Below are positions 1 through 10,640 of a stretch of 64,000 nucleotides of DNA, one piece after another. Numbering within the stretch: the first letter of the stretch is position 1; the number at the start of each line of letters is the position of its first letter. The stretch is taken from NCBI GenBank assembly GCA_934045075.1, contig OW203725.1:2883411-2947410 (forward strand), in the 5' to 3' direction. The notes under the pieces are model-generated. The model did no database searches, was not told the origin of the DNA, and worked only from the letters and a program-made list of their open reading frames with translations. This DNA is from Yponomeuta sedellus. Lineage: Eukaryota > Arthropoda > Insecta > Lepidoptera > Yponomeutidae. The position numbers and the translations under genes were made by a program.

Positions 1-3000
1 ACTCGCGATTCGATCTGCCTAATGACGCGAACGACGCGCGATCGTTTAGGTTGTACGTGTGTGATACGGTGGCCTAGCACGGACTCGGTAACACGATTTA
101 ATAAAGGGTGTACATCTCCGTATACATATCAAAACAGAGCGTTCTACTTTTTAATACCTACATATTTTACGACATGAAAAGATCAAAAATATAAAAAAAT
201 ATATATAGTCAAAATTGAAATTGCAACTGGTAATTTACTCGTATAAATAAGGTACCTAGATATCTTGGTACCTTCTTCGAATATATTCTTCATAAAAAAT
301 TTTTCTCTTAACATTGCGAGTAATGTAACTCAGTCATGTATAAAGAACAAGGGTAATTTACGCCATTTAAATTTATGAAGAAGTCTTTTTTTGTGAATGC
401 AAGTTTTTTTTATAGCCCCTATGCATACGTCCTAGAGAATCAACTTTTGCAAAACAATTTTAATAGATCTTCTGTAGGATGTAACAAAATCCAAATCCAT
501 GAGAGATGTTATCATAAAGGAAACGCCTATAAACAGCAGTGAGCTGATAGTAATAAAAAAGGGAACTAAGCAATTTTTTTTGGCTGCTATGGGTTTTTTA
601 AGTACCAATAGTAACACGATTAAAAGCGGCTTATCATGGACTCCTTATAACTTCTAGAATACATCTCAAAATGGAGAGTTTTGGTGGAAATGTGGGGTAT
701 AACGCGTATTTTATAAGGGGACTATCTGAAGCAGAGTTCTGGCCGTGGATCGATGAAGATGGCGAGGACAGAAGGAAGTGACTTGCTTAGGTGTAGCGCT
801 TTGTCCCGCAGTGGACAAGCACGGCCTGTTTAATTTGACTAATGGAAAAACTATCACGTACAAAATAATCAACCGTTTCGTTTGTAGCTTTATCAATAAC
901 TTCAAAACACTGTTCAGAGGGGTAGAGACCCATGCTAGGTACACTAGTGCTTAATGTTTTAGAACTAATACTTTTTGATGCATCTCTTCTTAGTATTTTA
1001 AATTGTTTGAAGCTCTACTGCGTTGTATTAGGGTGTATTTTGGGTTGCTTTATTGGCATTTTGATTTAGTTTTAGTTTCATAAGCGACTTATTATCCTCT
1101 ATTATTAAAATCTCAAGTGGACATTGTTACCCCGAACTCGCTTCTCTGCTCATATTTTTAAGTGCGTATTTCCTGATTTTTTGTTATTGATGTAATTTTT
1201 GTAAGAGATAGTTTATTATGATTTTCGGCGCTTTTGCGCAAATCTACTGGAGTGTTCTTAAGTGGTATTATGATATGTGAGTTTTTGTCTGGGAATATGA
1301 TGTTTCCGATTCGGGAGCCTTTGTGCGTTTGTCGGCATTTTTTTGCCGATGAAATCGTTCACTTCCTGTTAATGTGCGAACATTATTTCATCATATTTCA
1401 CGGGGCCACTTTTCGTATACAAAGTACACACATACCTTCAAAAGGTAGTGTTTTTAATGCGGAGTATACAGATATGAATAGCCTACGAAAATAAATCTTC
1501 CAAAATCTAAAACTTAGATATCTTTTTTAGATCTATTTTGCGTTGCAACTGATCTCCTGGTTGTAACATTATTCTGAGTTGGTCGCATTTTTGGGAGTCA
1601 ACATTTAAACTTACCGATGTTCCATTATTATTGTTTTTTATGTGTAAATTACCTATATTTTTACCGTTAGCCATATTTTGGCTAATATCCTGTTGACTGT
1701 CGTATTTTGTTGTGTGATTTTATGTTTTTGAGTATTGTGTCATGAAATAAATAAATCTTTCGTTCAAATTTGCTCTCTCTATTTGCCGTCTTCAGTTATC
1801 TGGAAGAAAATTTTGTCCTCCCATACGCCTAAAATAAACATAAGACGTTCCACTCACAGTTCTTTGTTTAATTCTATAACTTCAAAATTATGTGATCACA
1901 CAATAAGTGTATTCGTACAAAGGCGATCTTGCTAATGAGTAGTACGAAACTTTACGTATGTGTAATGTGCGCTTTGACGATTATCAAAACATTTTTTTAA
2001 TAACCTTGTACTATAATTATTTTTGTCTTTTATTTCTCTAAATCTTATATTGTTAATCTCATGCTGAGCCTCGACTCTTTCTTTAAACATGCCAATAAAC
2101 GCTTTAGATTTCCAAAATAATATTTTTGTATTTGAATTTGCGCAATTTTATCTAGTACCTATGTTAAAATAGCGTGTCAAAACGTTTGTTATCGAACTCC
2201 TCCAAAACGGTTTCACCGATTATTATGAATTTTTGTTAAGTCATAAAACATGTTGTAGGCTAATAAATATGGCAAAAACAACGTTGACTGGCTAGTAAGT
2301 TTATATTTTTGTAATATTTCAAAAAATTTTCATCTACTGTGTCTTTATTTCTATGGAAACTGTTTCTGTCACGGTCTATAACACCTACTCACGGATGTAG
2401 AATCGAATCGGACACCAACGCAGTCGGCAAGACTTTTAATTACCCACGAGAGCCATCAAAAATAAAAACAAAATCAATAAAATATCAAATGAAGCCGTCT
2501 ATTAAAGGAGATTTCAAAACACCTTTTTATTAAGATACGATCAATCTCGGATCGTTTCTGTCTGTATATTAATCAAGTGGAATGCGGCGGCGGACATCAA
2601 GAAAAAAAACACATGTACAAATAAAAACAAAATGGCATTAAGTAGACAACAAAAAAGCCATTCATGGTGCTCTCACGTTGGTAGTTCCTCCAAACCATGA
2701 CACTATGGTGGACTCTATCTTCAAAGAACGTGTTTCGTCTGCAAGTGACCAGAAACAACAGCAACTGCGGCGACTATTACAGACAATCGTAAAATCAAAA
2801 TACACCTTACAAATATTGAATCATACAGTTCAAAATCCAATGCCGAATGATTTCAAGTCGTAGATAGAAGAGACAACAACCTTTTACACCTGTTCCATAG
2901 AGCCTCTTTAAATCCTTTAAATATTTTGTAAGCGCATTCTTTAGCAACGCATTCTTGCTTTGTTCATTCGCTCAGGTCAATGTATGTATGGGTTTTGGTC

Positions 3001-3660
3001 CAAAGCTGGTTAGAATACCATTTTTGTGTGAAGGTTGACACTGATTATAAACTGAGCCTCTTTTTTATTTATTCATTTTATTTATTAAGTGTGTACAACA
3101 TGTTACAATGGATGAAATATATGAAATCATAAGTTTTATTATTATTAAGTTTTATTAGTTTGCATAATTTTGTGGATCATTTAGCCACGAGATAATTGTA
3201 TTATACAAAGAACAAATGCTTTAAATTGAGTGCGAACACAGTTATTATTATTTATTAGTTATGTTCGTAAAAATCTTTTGAAAATTAGTAAAGTAAACTT
3301 CACAAAATTACTTATAAAGGGGTAACGAACATAACAATCGGGTGATAAAACAATAGTTATTTTTGTAAAGATCTTTTGAAAATAAGTAAATTAGACGTAA
3401 CTAAATTATTCTAAGGGTCTAATCGCGATTATTAGTTAAAACGTAATTACACCTTAATTCCCAACGTTTCACGTGGTCACGGGTAGACTGCAGTGGCGAG
3501 TACACTCAATAAGGTAATTATGTTTTACCTAATAAATATTCGCGATTTACCGTTTAATGTATGAACTACATAATGATTATCGTGAGTTATTAAGAAAACT
3601 ATTCGAAAAGGGTTTAAACTAGAAAATGGACGTGCACCCTTACTCTGATGAATTTTTGGC
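1..3660. other. no recognisable gene; AT-rich
   Basis: I see no supported gene here. Short open frames exist, but they have neither convincing codon use nor recognisable domains. Around 770-835 a TTTGTCCCGCAGTGGAC-like stretch resembles the last codons of lepidopteran LINE ORFs, probably an old truncated copy. At about 3258-3292 and 3355-3390 there are two diverged direct copies of a segment containing ATCTTTTGAAAAT. Confidence 0.5.
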
Positions 3661-3664
3661 AGAA

Positions 3665-3722
3665 TCTAAACGCACAGGTCAACCTTTACATTTTAGTTGC
3701 AGAGTCACCGCGTAGGGTGCAC
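3665..3722 (+). repeat. dispersed repeat, also at 39080
   Basis: The stretch with GGTCAACCTTTACATTTT followed by GTTGCAG recurs at about 39083-39115 with one or two differences. This marks it as a dispersed repeat, possibly a LINE fragment. I cannot name its family. Confidence 0.5.
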
Positions 3723-3959
3723 GTATGTAAAGTTTGATGTGTTGTCGAATAAGATGATAAATCGTCCCATGCTGTTAATGATTAAAGGTTTTAAAAGCAT
3801 CTGTTACAGAAGCTTTCTTGAGGAATGATTAAAGATTCCGAATCAATGCTAGCCTAAATGTGGAAGGTGATGAAGCAGTTATTGATTTTGATCGGACGGT
3901 GGAGACGGGTTTTGTAACAAGGAGATACCGGTCATAGTTTAATAAAAATATTTCCCTTC

Positions 3960-4129
3960 AACCAAATATGGGAAGGCAGAAGTGAAGGCCGGGCAAGAGA
4001 AAGATGTCATGGTTGTGAAACATCAAAGTTTGGTCCTTAGTTGAAACCGCGGAATAACTGTTCAGAATCGCACTGAACACTGAATTGTAAAGAGCTGACT
4101 GCCAACCCCAGTGATTGAGAGGCTCTTTA
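3960..4129 (+). mobile_element. possible degraded LINE ORF end
   Basis: Read on the plus strand, the sequence gives broken fragments such as CKELTANPSD that have the flavour of a LINE ORF2 C-terminus, just upstream of another LINE end. Several stops interrupt it. The assignment rests on pattern only. Confidence 0.25.
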
Positions 4130-4672
4130 AGAAGAAGTTAGGGACGTATCAGCAACGAAAAAAATAAAAATTAACCGAAATCGGCATGGGTGAATATAAA
4201 TAGATTTAAAGAATATAAATAGATTTTTAAAATTGTCCTTAGTACGGGTTAGTGCATTAAAAAGAATATAATCATGTGGGTACAGGGATATCATTCCGAT
4301 GTAAAACCTGACTGCAAAGTAAGGTACTCGGGGCTGCAAGTGATGCAAATTACTTCAGCCAGATGTCGCTGCCTGTACGTAATCCAGAGAGTATTGTAAA
4401 GAGGTTCGAAATTTCACTGATGTCGGTAAGTCGCCCACTCAGTTGGGAGAGCGCTGGCACGGTTAGCCAGAGGTCGCGGGTTCGAGTCCCGGCATGGGTG
4501 GAATATTTACTCTCTAAATAGGATTTTAAAATTGTCCTTAGCACGGGTTAGTGCATTAAAAAGAATATAACTAAAGATTGTTGATGAAGCGGAAATGGTA
4601 CGTCAGTTTAGTGGCAAGTGCAAGCCTTGATCTCTGTCTATCCTTTCGGGATACAGGCGTGAGTTAATGTAC
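4130..4672 (+). mobile_element. LA LINE 3' end, split by an S1 SINE
   Basis: The left part (4130-4189) matches diverged LA sequence, seen intact at 40800-40870 (the stretch coding for a DVLAKG-like segment). The right part (4572-4672) continues LA with TTGATGAAGCGG and ends at GGGATACAGGCGTGAG, as in other LA copies. The S1 element at 4190-4571 sits between them, so the SINE inserted into an already decayed LINE end. LA is a non-LTR retrotransposon; only the ORF2 C-terminal codons are left. Confidence 0.65.
4190..4571 (+). mobile_element. S1 SINE, head-to-tail dimer (tRNA-Ile-like)
   Basis: A truncated first unit ends with GCACGGGTTAGTGCATT-type sequence (here with T for C) and a short A-rich tail near 4271. 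A second, long unit follows directly, starting ATCATGTGGGT. The second unit carries a tRNA-like head at about 4427-4500 with A box (CTCAGTTGGGAG region) and B box GGTTCGAGTCC. Acceptor and T-arm sequence resemble tRNA-Ile. It ends with the same tail. The tRNA-like part lies about 150 bp inside the unit rather than at its 5' end. The same dimer junction recurs at about 59301 on the other strand. Confidence 0.75.
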
Positions 4673-4689
4673 TGGAATGTATTTCCACA

Positions 4690-5104
4690 GTGTATATCTC
4701 TGTATCTAAAAAAGTGTTTACAAGGTTTCTTTACCTGAATGCCGATGCACATATAATCCCTGAAGATATATTAAGCTTGCCTGAATCGTGGTTCAAAAAA
4801 TATGTTAAGCACACTTTGTGCCAAAAGGGCTACTATAACATAAAGGATTATTCAGATGACAATGAGGTCTGGAATGAAAGCCAGTACAATGTTTGAGTTC
4901 TATGTTTATAATAATTATGTAAACTATGTTAATTAAGGACTTTTGAAAAGACTAAGTTAGGAGTTTTTTTGTCCATTTTTTCTCCTAAATGATCTAGATT
5001 TTGAAATGGACACATAGTTGGAATTGTAACGTTCGTTAAGCCGCAGTTTCTGTACTACTTTGAATAAAACCTTTTCATTTCATTTCATTTCATTTAATTT
5101 TCAT
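4690..5104 (+). mobile_element. LD LINE 3' end with (ATTTC)n tail
   Basis: A 5'-truncated non-LTR retrotransposon. An open frame to 4896 encodes the ORF2 C-terminus, ending DDNEVWNESQYNV and a stop. A 3' UTR of about 150 bp follows with AATAAAACC, then a pentanucleotide tail of ATTTC units (about 5076-5104). Copies at 52737-53067 and 62377-62625 share the ORF end and UTR. This is the cleanest copy, with a full frame to the stop. Confidence 0.75.
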
Positions 5105-5212
5105 TTCAGAGTTATTTTTAAAATGATCACTCTTTACTGAAATTGGACTTTTGATTATTTTTTCATGTCATTTCCCATATTTTATTTAAACTTTTACCTG
5201 TTTAACCCACAA

Positions 5213-5385
5213 ATTTATAAAAACCTATTTAGAGGCTACAAATTCCACCCATGCCGGGATTCGAACCCGCGACCTCTGACTGTCCGTGCCAGCGCTCTTT
5301 CCAACTGAGCTAATGGGCGACTCACCGGCATCAGTGAAATTTCGAACCTCTTTACAATATTCTCTGTATTACGTACGTAAAAAAA
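5213..5385 (-). mobile_element. S1 SINE fragment
   Basis: Minus-strand S1 copy with the 3' body (AAAACCTATTTAGAGGCT), the tRNA-Ile-like head with B box GGTTCGAATCC, and the upstream segment to the TACGTAAT motif. The terminal GTGCATT tail is missing at the left end. Confidence 0.75.
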
Positions 5386-5481
5386 GAGTACAACCACAAC
5401 TTTATGTTAGATTTTGTCATGATGATGTGATTAATGATAATTCACACAACGGTTTGACAAGACAATTTATTTTTGTTTTTT

Positions 5482-5727
5482 TAAAATAAATAAATATTCA
5501 TGGACATATTACACATATCTCGCTAGCCCTATACTAAGTACAACTAAATGACTTGTGTTATAGGTGCTAACTCGACGACAGATTTAATACAATAAATACA
5601 TAAATAACGTCCAAGACCCGTGACAAACTAGAAAAGTTCGTTTCCTAGTTTGACCCGGCCGGGGATCGAACCCGAGACCTTCGGTCTTACAGTCAGCGTG
5701 CCAAAACGCTGCGCCACCGAAGTCGTC
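5482..5727 (-). mobile_element. S4 SINE, tRNA-headed
   Basis: Read on the minus strand, the element starts with a tRNA-like head (about 5727-5641) with A box TGGCGCAGCG and B box GGTTCGATCCC. A body of about 150 bp follows and it ends in a TATTTATTTA tail. The head looks like a tRNA with GTA in the anticodon position, but the acceptor stem is poor, so I call a SINE rather than a tRNA gene. It is the only copy in the window. Confidence 0.7.
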
Positions 5728-6108
5728 AAATTTTCCCCAAATCTACCACATAATATTATTACAAATATAAAGAATTATGCAGTTTTCCATAAATGGTAGA
5801 TAAAAACACAAAGCTCTTCATATCTTATCCACATTTTTATCTCCAAACTTAAAAAAAAGCAAATCGAAATGACAACAGAACGTTTCAAAAGCGATGCGCA
5901 GGCGCAGGCGACGCTGCGTCTGCCCGGACCGGGATTAAACGGGTTTCTATAACTTGAACAGGTTTTAACAGGCTATTCCTTTTTTCTGTTTACGATTAAG
6001 AACTCGACAGTGGAAAAAATATGGTGCTCATTCTTACCGATGAGTACTTACCTAGGGTCAATTAGAGACACATGTTTTTGATTATAGAAACATTAAAGAA
6101 TTGTATAG
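5728..6108. other. unassigned
   Basis: Nothing recognised. A short GC-rich run with GCGCAGGCGCAGGCGACGC lies near 5893-5912 in otherwise AT-rich sequence. Confidence 0.5.
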
Positions 6109-6360
6109 ACCTGCTAAAGTTATACTATTTTTATTTTTAATGCACTAACCCGTGCTAAGGACAAATTTAAAAAACCTATTTAGAGGTTTAAAAGGTTTAC
6201 TTTAGCAGGTTTAAAAAACCTATTTAGAGGCTAAAAATTTCACCCATGCCGGGATTCGAACCCGCAACCTCTGGCACGGATAGCCAGAGGTTGCGGGTTC
6301 GAATCCCGGCATGGGTGAAATTTTTAGCCTCTAAATAGGTTTTTTAAACCTGCTAAAGTT
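6109..6360. mobile_element. S1 fold-back insertion with 13-bp TSD
   Basis: The flanking duplication is ACCTGCTAAAGTT at 6109-6121 and 6348-6360. Inside, the left part is minus-strand S1 from its tail (TTTTTATTTTTAATGCACT) inwards. The right part is plus-strand S1 from the tRNA head to AATAGGTTTTTT. The two arms of about 75 bp meet at a 7-base loop near 6280. The reverse complement of the TSD core also lies inside the element at about 6199-6209, so the palindrome continues into target-site sequence. Confidence 0.85.
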
Positions 6361-6439
6361 GTTGTAAGTTAGAGGTAGTGAGTTTTGAACTTATAGCGGT
6401 AACTAGATACATTTTATTTTATTTCTTAACCACTATAAA

Positions 6440-6690
6440 ACGAGAGACCTAGGTTTGGTTCTAGACATGGAGGTACCAATGACTTCCATTTGTAGGTTTT
6501 GTACATTTGTGAAGATATAGTATTAATAGCTCTTATTAACGGTGAAGGAAAACGTCGTGCGGAAACCTGAGTATCTGAGATGTTTAAGTTCTTACCTCAG
6601 CGATTGTCGATCCGCGGTGGGCACGCGTTGTAATTAAGCCCATGCTATCTCTATCTATCTAGAGTAGGACTGTGCCCTGCACTGAGAAGT
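6440..6690 (+). mobile_element. S2b SINE
   Basis: A plus-strand S2 copy. The body runs from GGTACCAATGACTT through GTGAAGGAAAACGTCGTG and GGGCACGCGTTG to a TGTGCCCTGCA end. The tRNA-like head is degraded. Other copies show the same order of modules. Confidence 0.7.
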
Positions 6691-6787
6691 TTATACATAA
6701 AAATAAAAATTAGCTTTTTAGCTGGCTGCAATGGCTAAGAAGGCTACAGACATAGCACGCCGTTTCATTTGTACAAGGAGGTACATC

Positions 6788-6976
6788 CATACATACATAC
6801 ATACATACATACATACATACATACATACATACATACATACATACATACATACATACATACATACGTACATACATACATACATACATACATACATACATAC
6901 ATACATACATACATACATACATACATACATACATACATACATACATACATACATACATACATACATACATACATAC
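6788..6976 (-). repeat. (ATAC)n microsatellite, tail of LA
   Basis: About 47 tetramer units with one interruption (ACGT) near 6864. On the minus strand the tract is (TATG)n and directly follows the LA end, which finishes CAGGCGTGAGGTT before TATG units. It is therefore the grown 3' tail of a minus-strand LINE insertion, not an independent satellite. Long MYVC or YIHT open frames over it are artefacts of the repeat. Confidence 0.9.
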
Positions 6977-7291
6977 AAAACCTCACGCCTGTATCCCAGA
7001 GGTGTAGGCAGAGACCAGGGTTCATAAGTCGTTGCATGCCCGCACGCCGGTTCCGGGTACTTTTTATCTTTCCCTTTGCTAATACATCCCCTATTTGGTC
7101 GATGTATGTACGCCTGTGACGTCCCTTACTAGCCCTTCCACTTACTTTTTCGTCAATCTTTCTTCCTTCATCGTCTCCACATGTTCAAACCAACGCAACA
7201 TTCCTTTCTTAATTCTAGTCACTACACCCTCTTTCAGTCCACAACGTTCTCTAATCAGCCTATTGCTGAACACTACACATACTTTTCAAAG
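6977..7291 (-). mobile_element. LA LINE 3' end
   Basis: On the minus strand the sequence encodes broken pieces of an ORF2 C-terminus found again at 24600-24820. It includes the segment for WFGHVERM-like residues, then the ADVLAKG-like segment, then the YPSGIQA-like end. Frameshifts prevent a continuous frame. The microsatellite on its left is its tail. Confidence 0.75.
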
Positions 7292-7748
7292 AGGAGGACA
7301 TCTTTTTACTACAAGGACGTAACTTTTTTAAAACAACCCACAAGCAAACAAGACGTCTCTAGCAGTTAACCAAGATTTGAAGTTCGTTATTATGCCTTCA
7401 AATCAATTCTTGCCTTCAAAAACTTCAAGTGCTGTAGCCTCGTTTGGAAGAGTATACGTTATTGCTTTTCTTTTGTGTAAGTTGATTGTTTATTTCATCG
7501 TAATAATAGTATGTATAAGTATGTGTTCCTTAAAACGGCACGTGGTAGCGCAATATGACTATGGAAAAGCTACAGAAGGTCAGAGCAGCTGACGTTTAAA
7601 CTGCGAAATATATTTTTATGTTGAATCCAAACTTAACTAATCAGCTGTTCTTTTCATGACGCCTATAAACGTCCTACGAGTATAAAGTTCTGTTGAGAGC
7701 CCAAAAAACGCTAAATGCACTCTACTTGATCGCGATAAGAGTGAGTTT
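7292..7748. other. unassigned
   Basis: No gene or repeat recognised between the LA copy and the S5 SINE. A short frame at 7377-7592 encodes a hydrophobic stretch but lacks any other support. Confidence 0.4.
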
Positions 7749-8136
7749 TGATACCAACCTATGTATGTCCCCACTGCCGGGGCACAGGTCTCTTCCTGCA
7801 TCGTAGGAAGGTTAGGCCAATATCCACCACGGGGGCCAAGTCTGGGTTGGTGGAGGATTGTAAGACAGTGGCGGGCCTTACTGTCGGAATTTATCAAGCT
7901 GCCTACTGTCAGAAGTTACCAAGGCCATCATATCTGATATGGTTCAACGACTGTCATTACATGACGGCCGGCACCAACGGCTTAACGTGCCTTGCGAAGC
8001 ACGAAAGCGCTCGGAAAAATGCTACTAGCGGTAGTCACGGGACGGTCATCCATCCTGCACGTGACCGCGCCTGTTGTTGCTTAACTAAGTGACTGATTCC
8101 GATCATTCGGTTCGACCCTGGCCGCGAGCGCTTCTT
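7749..8136 (-). mobile_element. S5 SINE (5S-rRNA-like head), near full length
   Basis: On the minus strand the element starts AAGCGCTCGCGGCC. A 5S-rRNA-like segment follows (GTTAAGCAACAACAGGCGCG, then GTCACGTGCAGGATGG, GACCGTCCCGTG). The body contains GCACGTTAAGCCGTTGGTGC and GACAGTGGCGGGCC in the opposite sense, and the 3' end is at the CATAGGTTGG side. Ends agree with the TSD-bounded copies at 47240 and 53553. Confidence 0.75.
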
Positions 8137-8231
8137 AAGATAGAAGTTTGCGTAAGAGCGAGTTCGTAAGAGAGAAGAAGAGTGAGTTTACTACAAAGAA
8201 AACGTTTTCCATGTCTTTCGATGTTGTAAAT

Positions 8232-8307
8232 TCATCATCAGGCTATACTAGTCCACTGCTGGACATAGCCCTGCTCTAATGAGCGCCAAGCGCCCTGTCT
8301 GCTCTAA
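8232..8307 (-). mobile_element. LB LINE 3' end
   Basis: Minus-strand stretch complementary to CGCTCATTAGAGCAGGGC and CAGCAGTGGACTAGTATA with a GATGATG end. It matches LB copies at 11615, 22664, 33345 and 45703. Only the last codons (around QQWT) and the tail are present. Confidence 0.7.
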
Positions 8308-8756
8308 ATCATACTTCTGAAGTATTAACTTTGTGCCAAGGTAGCATAAAAGTCCACTTCGAGTCCACTCATTATATTATAATGGTTTTGAATCTTAACA
8401 AGTACTTGACAGATGAACTGTTCAAGACAGAATTATTGATGCAACCCCTTCGAAGGAATCTAAACTTAATTGTACAGCTATAAGAGTCGGAATGAACGAT
8501 GATGAATCTCGGTTTAATGGGCATGATGAAAGAATTCGTTAGACTTATTCGGTTGAAGTGATTATTAAGTTCCGTAATTTTATTGTTCTCTTTGTTGTGT
8601 TTGTTAGGTGCTGTGTGTTGTGTAAAGGAATAATTGTGGATTTTACTTTCTTGCTATTTTGGTTGACTGGCTGTGCCCGCGGCTTAGCCCTTGCGGTATA
8701 CGCGGAAGATCTGCGGAAGATTCTTTATCGTACACAGATATAAAAATATAGGGCAA
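8308..8756. other. unassigned
   Basis: No gene seen. A short AAGGTAGCATAA match to mitochondrial 16S rRNA near 8337-8349 was considered and not accepted. A hydrophobic frame at 8558-8743 has no other support. Confidence 0.4.
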
Positions 8757-8880
8757 TGGAGCGCGCGTGCTTTGCCAAACAGAGTGATTGAAATCAATCA
8801 CTTGAGCCGCTTGAGCCGTAATGTTATACAATTGGTGGTCTTATCGCTAAGAGCGATCTCAATAAAAATAAAAATATGGC
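8757..8880. repeat. S5 5' fragment (+) beside LE fragment (-)
   Basis: At 8757-8815 the plus strand carries GTGATTGAAATCAATCACTT, the 5' segment of S5, in the orientation opposite to the S5 copy that follows at 8893. Between them, 8825-8865 is a minus-strand LE piece (ACAATTGGTGGTCTTATCGC). The arrangement suggests another inverted S5 joint or a chance pair of fragments. Confidence 0.5.
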
Positions 8881-8892
8881 TGCTAATTGCAC

Positions 8893-9166
8893 TATACGTT
8901 ATCCCTTGTATGTCCCCACTGCTAGGCCACGGGTCTCTTCCTGTATCTCAGGAAGGTTAAGCCATTCCCCACCACGGAAGCCAAGTCCGGGTTGGTGGAG
9001 GATTGTAAGACAGTGGCGGACCTTATTGTCAGAAGTTATCAAGCAGCCTATAAGGCCTCTGATATGGTTTAATGACTGCCATTAGTTGTTAGCCGGCACC
9101 AACGGCCTAACGTGCCTTGCAAAGCACGAAAACGCTAGGAAAAAAATGCCACTGGCGGTAGGGATC
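8893..9166 (-). mobile_element. S5 SINE, 5'-truncated
   Basis: Minus-strand S5 with the 3' end at CCTTGTATGTCCCC and the central GTCGTTGGTGCCGGC-type segment. It stops at ACTGGCGGTAG, so most of the 5S-like head is missing. Confidence 0.7.
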
Positions 9167-9704
9167 GTGAGAATACTAACGAATAAATCAAATCAGACAC
9201 CCCTATACGGAAATTCTTTTATCGCTTCCATTCGAAAGAGGTATTAGTCCGGAAAATCCACTGAACCGTAACAAAGACACGGCGGAATAGAATCTGCGAT
9301 TAAAAATCTCACTCTCATTGTTTGTGTCTTTATGGGACCCCTTTGCTTTTATAGAATTACTTTTGATTGTGGTAAAGATAGACGTAATAGCAGAATTGAT
9401 GTGACTATGTGGTGGCGTAGACAGAATATACGATTAAATTACGCTTGTATTTTGTTTGCGATGTGTTTTCATACGAAGAAGATAGTTGATTTTGAAAAGG
9501 TTGAACGAAATTCTTGTTAGATGGTTAAACATAGCAGCTTGTGGGCTTCTCACGTATTGCCTTGTGTAACCTGTAGGTTAGACCCACAAAGCTGAAAATC
9601 AGACGATTTAAACAGTATCAGAGTGGTCCTTTCACCCATCTAGTGTTGGCGAAGGTGCCACCGGACGGTGTATAAATTATTGTGTCGATGCAAATTTTTA
9701 TATT
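9167..9704. other. unassigned
   Basis: No gene or known repeat recognised. A frame at 9332-9520 is short and unsupported. Confidence 0.4.
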
Positions 9705-10005
9705 CGTTCCACTGCAGGGCACAGGTCTTCTGTCAGAGAAAGAGAGAGAGTATGTGGATTTATATCACCACGCCTGGTCATCGCGGATTGCTATTTTCAA
9801 GTGCTAGTGAACACCTCCGACACTGAATTTTCGCGATAATGTCACTTCACAGTTAGGGCGTGATGTTGCTCCTACAAATTCACAAATGTAAGTTACTTCG
9901 AAAAATAGTTAAAGTACATGCCAGAATTCAAATCTGTCGTAGATTTGAATTCTGGCATGTACTTCGAATGTGAGGCCAGCGTTCTACCGATGCGCTACCA
10001 CTGAT
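9705..10005 (-). mobile_element. S2b SINE with hairpin in its head
   Basis: Minus-strand S2b. From the left: CACTGCAGGGCACAGG end, the TTCAAGTGCTAG central part, then the tRNA-like head (GGCCAGCGTTCTACCGATGC). The T-arm segment, normally CATGCCGGGATTCGAACCC on this strand, is replaced by an inverted repeat (9912-9964). Confidence 0.7.
9912..9964. repeat. 24-bp perfect inverted repeat inside S2b
   Basis: Arms 9912-9935 and 9941-9964 are exact reverse complements around a 5-base loop GTCGT. Both contain the S2 head junction sequence CATGCCAGAATTC. Confidence 0.85.
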
Positions 10006-10011
10006 ATTAAT

Positions 10012-10205
10012 CATAACGCTTGTAACGGTGCAAACCTCTTTACACCATTTTTTGCCTACCATTTTCAAAATTTAAAATTACGTCACCCATTTTTGAGATT
10101 TTCTTCGTTTTTTAGCATTACTATGTCCTTCACATTTCGACTAAACCTGACTATTTTTACCAGCTTATTTTGTTTTTATCTAGATTTCTGTTTATATTAT
10201 CAATG
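10012..10205 (+). repeat. dispersed repeat, inverse copy at 51240
   Basis: GGTGCAAACCTCTTTACACC and a downstream ATTACGTCACCCATT match the minus strand of 51240-51425 with scattered differences. Both also translate to a shared GANLFTPF segment. Probably a transposon fragment; family unknown. Confidence 0.6.
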
Positions 10206-10337
10206 AAATAAACGAACACATTTTAAATAAAGCAAAAAGTCGAAGTCGTTCCAGTTTAATTATTTATAAAACGCTTAACAACATCACACGATGTTCGATT
10301 TATACAGTGTTTATCAGCTTTTACCTCTGCAGTTTAG

Positions 10338-10640
10338 GTTAGGTGAGAAAGGCAACAAAAGTCGACGTCATTGGCGAAATAGTCTCGAAACTGAAAAGGA
10401 GTTGGGCGGAAGACCTTGCAAGGCGGGAAGACGATAGGTGGACCAGGGCAGCATAGAGTGGCGGTCGAGAACAGAGTGGCGGTCAGTGTGCAGACCAGCG
10501 GTCTGATGGTTTGAGGATCTCGTTGTGTTGGCAGAGGGTCCTTAGCTGCGGCTGTCAACGGATCGCGAGTGACGAAATTTGAGAGAAAAGACTATACCCA
10601 GCAGTGGGCAGCGGTGGGATGGTAATGATGACGATTTTGA
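10338..10640 (+). mobile_element. degraded LINE ORF2 C-terminus (LB-like)
   Basis: The plus strand encodes ATKVDVIGEIVSKLKRSWAE and DLARREDDRWTRA. This fits the conserved region before the C-terminus of lepidopteran LINE ORF2 (W.GHVARR.DGRW type). Later stops and frameshifts occur. It ends with CCCAGCAGTGGGCAG and a GATGATGACG-like tail. Confidence 0.6.

Noticed and set aside
6788..6976. CRISPR-like or satellite array
   Set aside because: Unit of 4 bp with no spacers; it is a LINE tail microsatellite.
6710..7119. Long open frames on both strands (MYVC and YIHT repeats)
   Set aside because: They are translations of the (ATAC)n tract; a tetramer repeat is open in several frames by nature.
8325..8360. 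Similarity to mitochondrial 16S rRNA (AAGGTAGCATAA)
   Set aside because: Only about 25-30 bases match loosely; the flanks do not follow 16S, so a nuclear mitochondrial insert is not supported.
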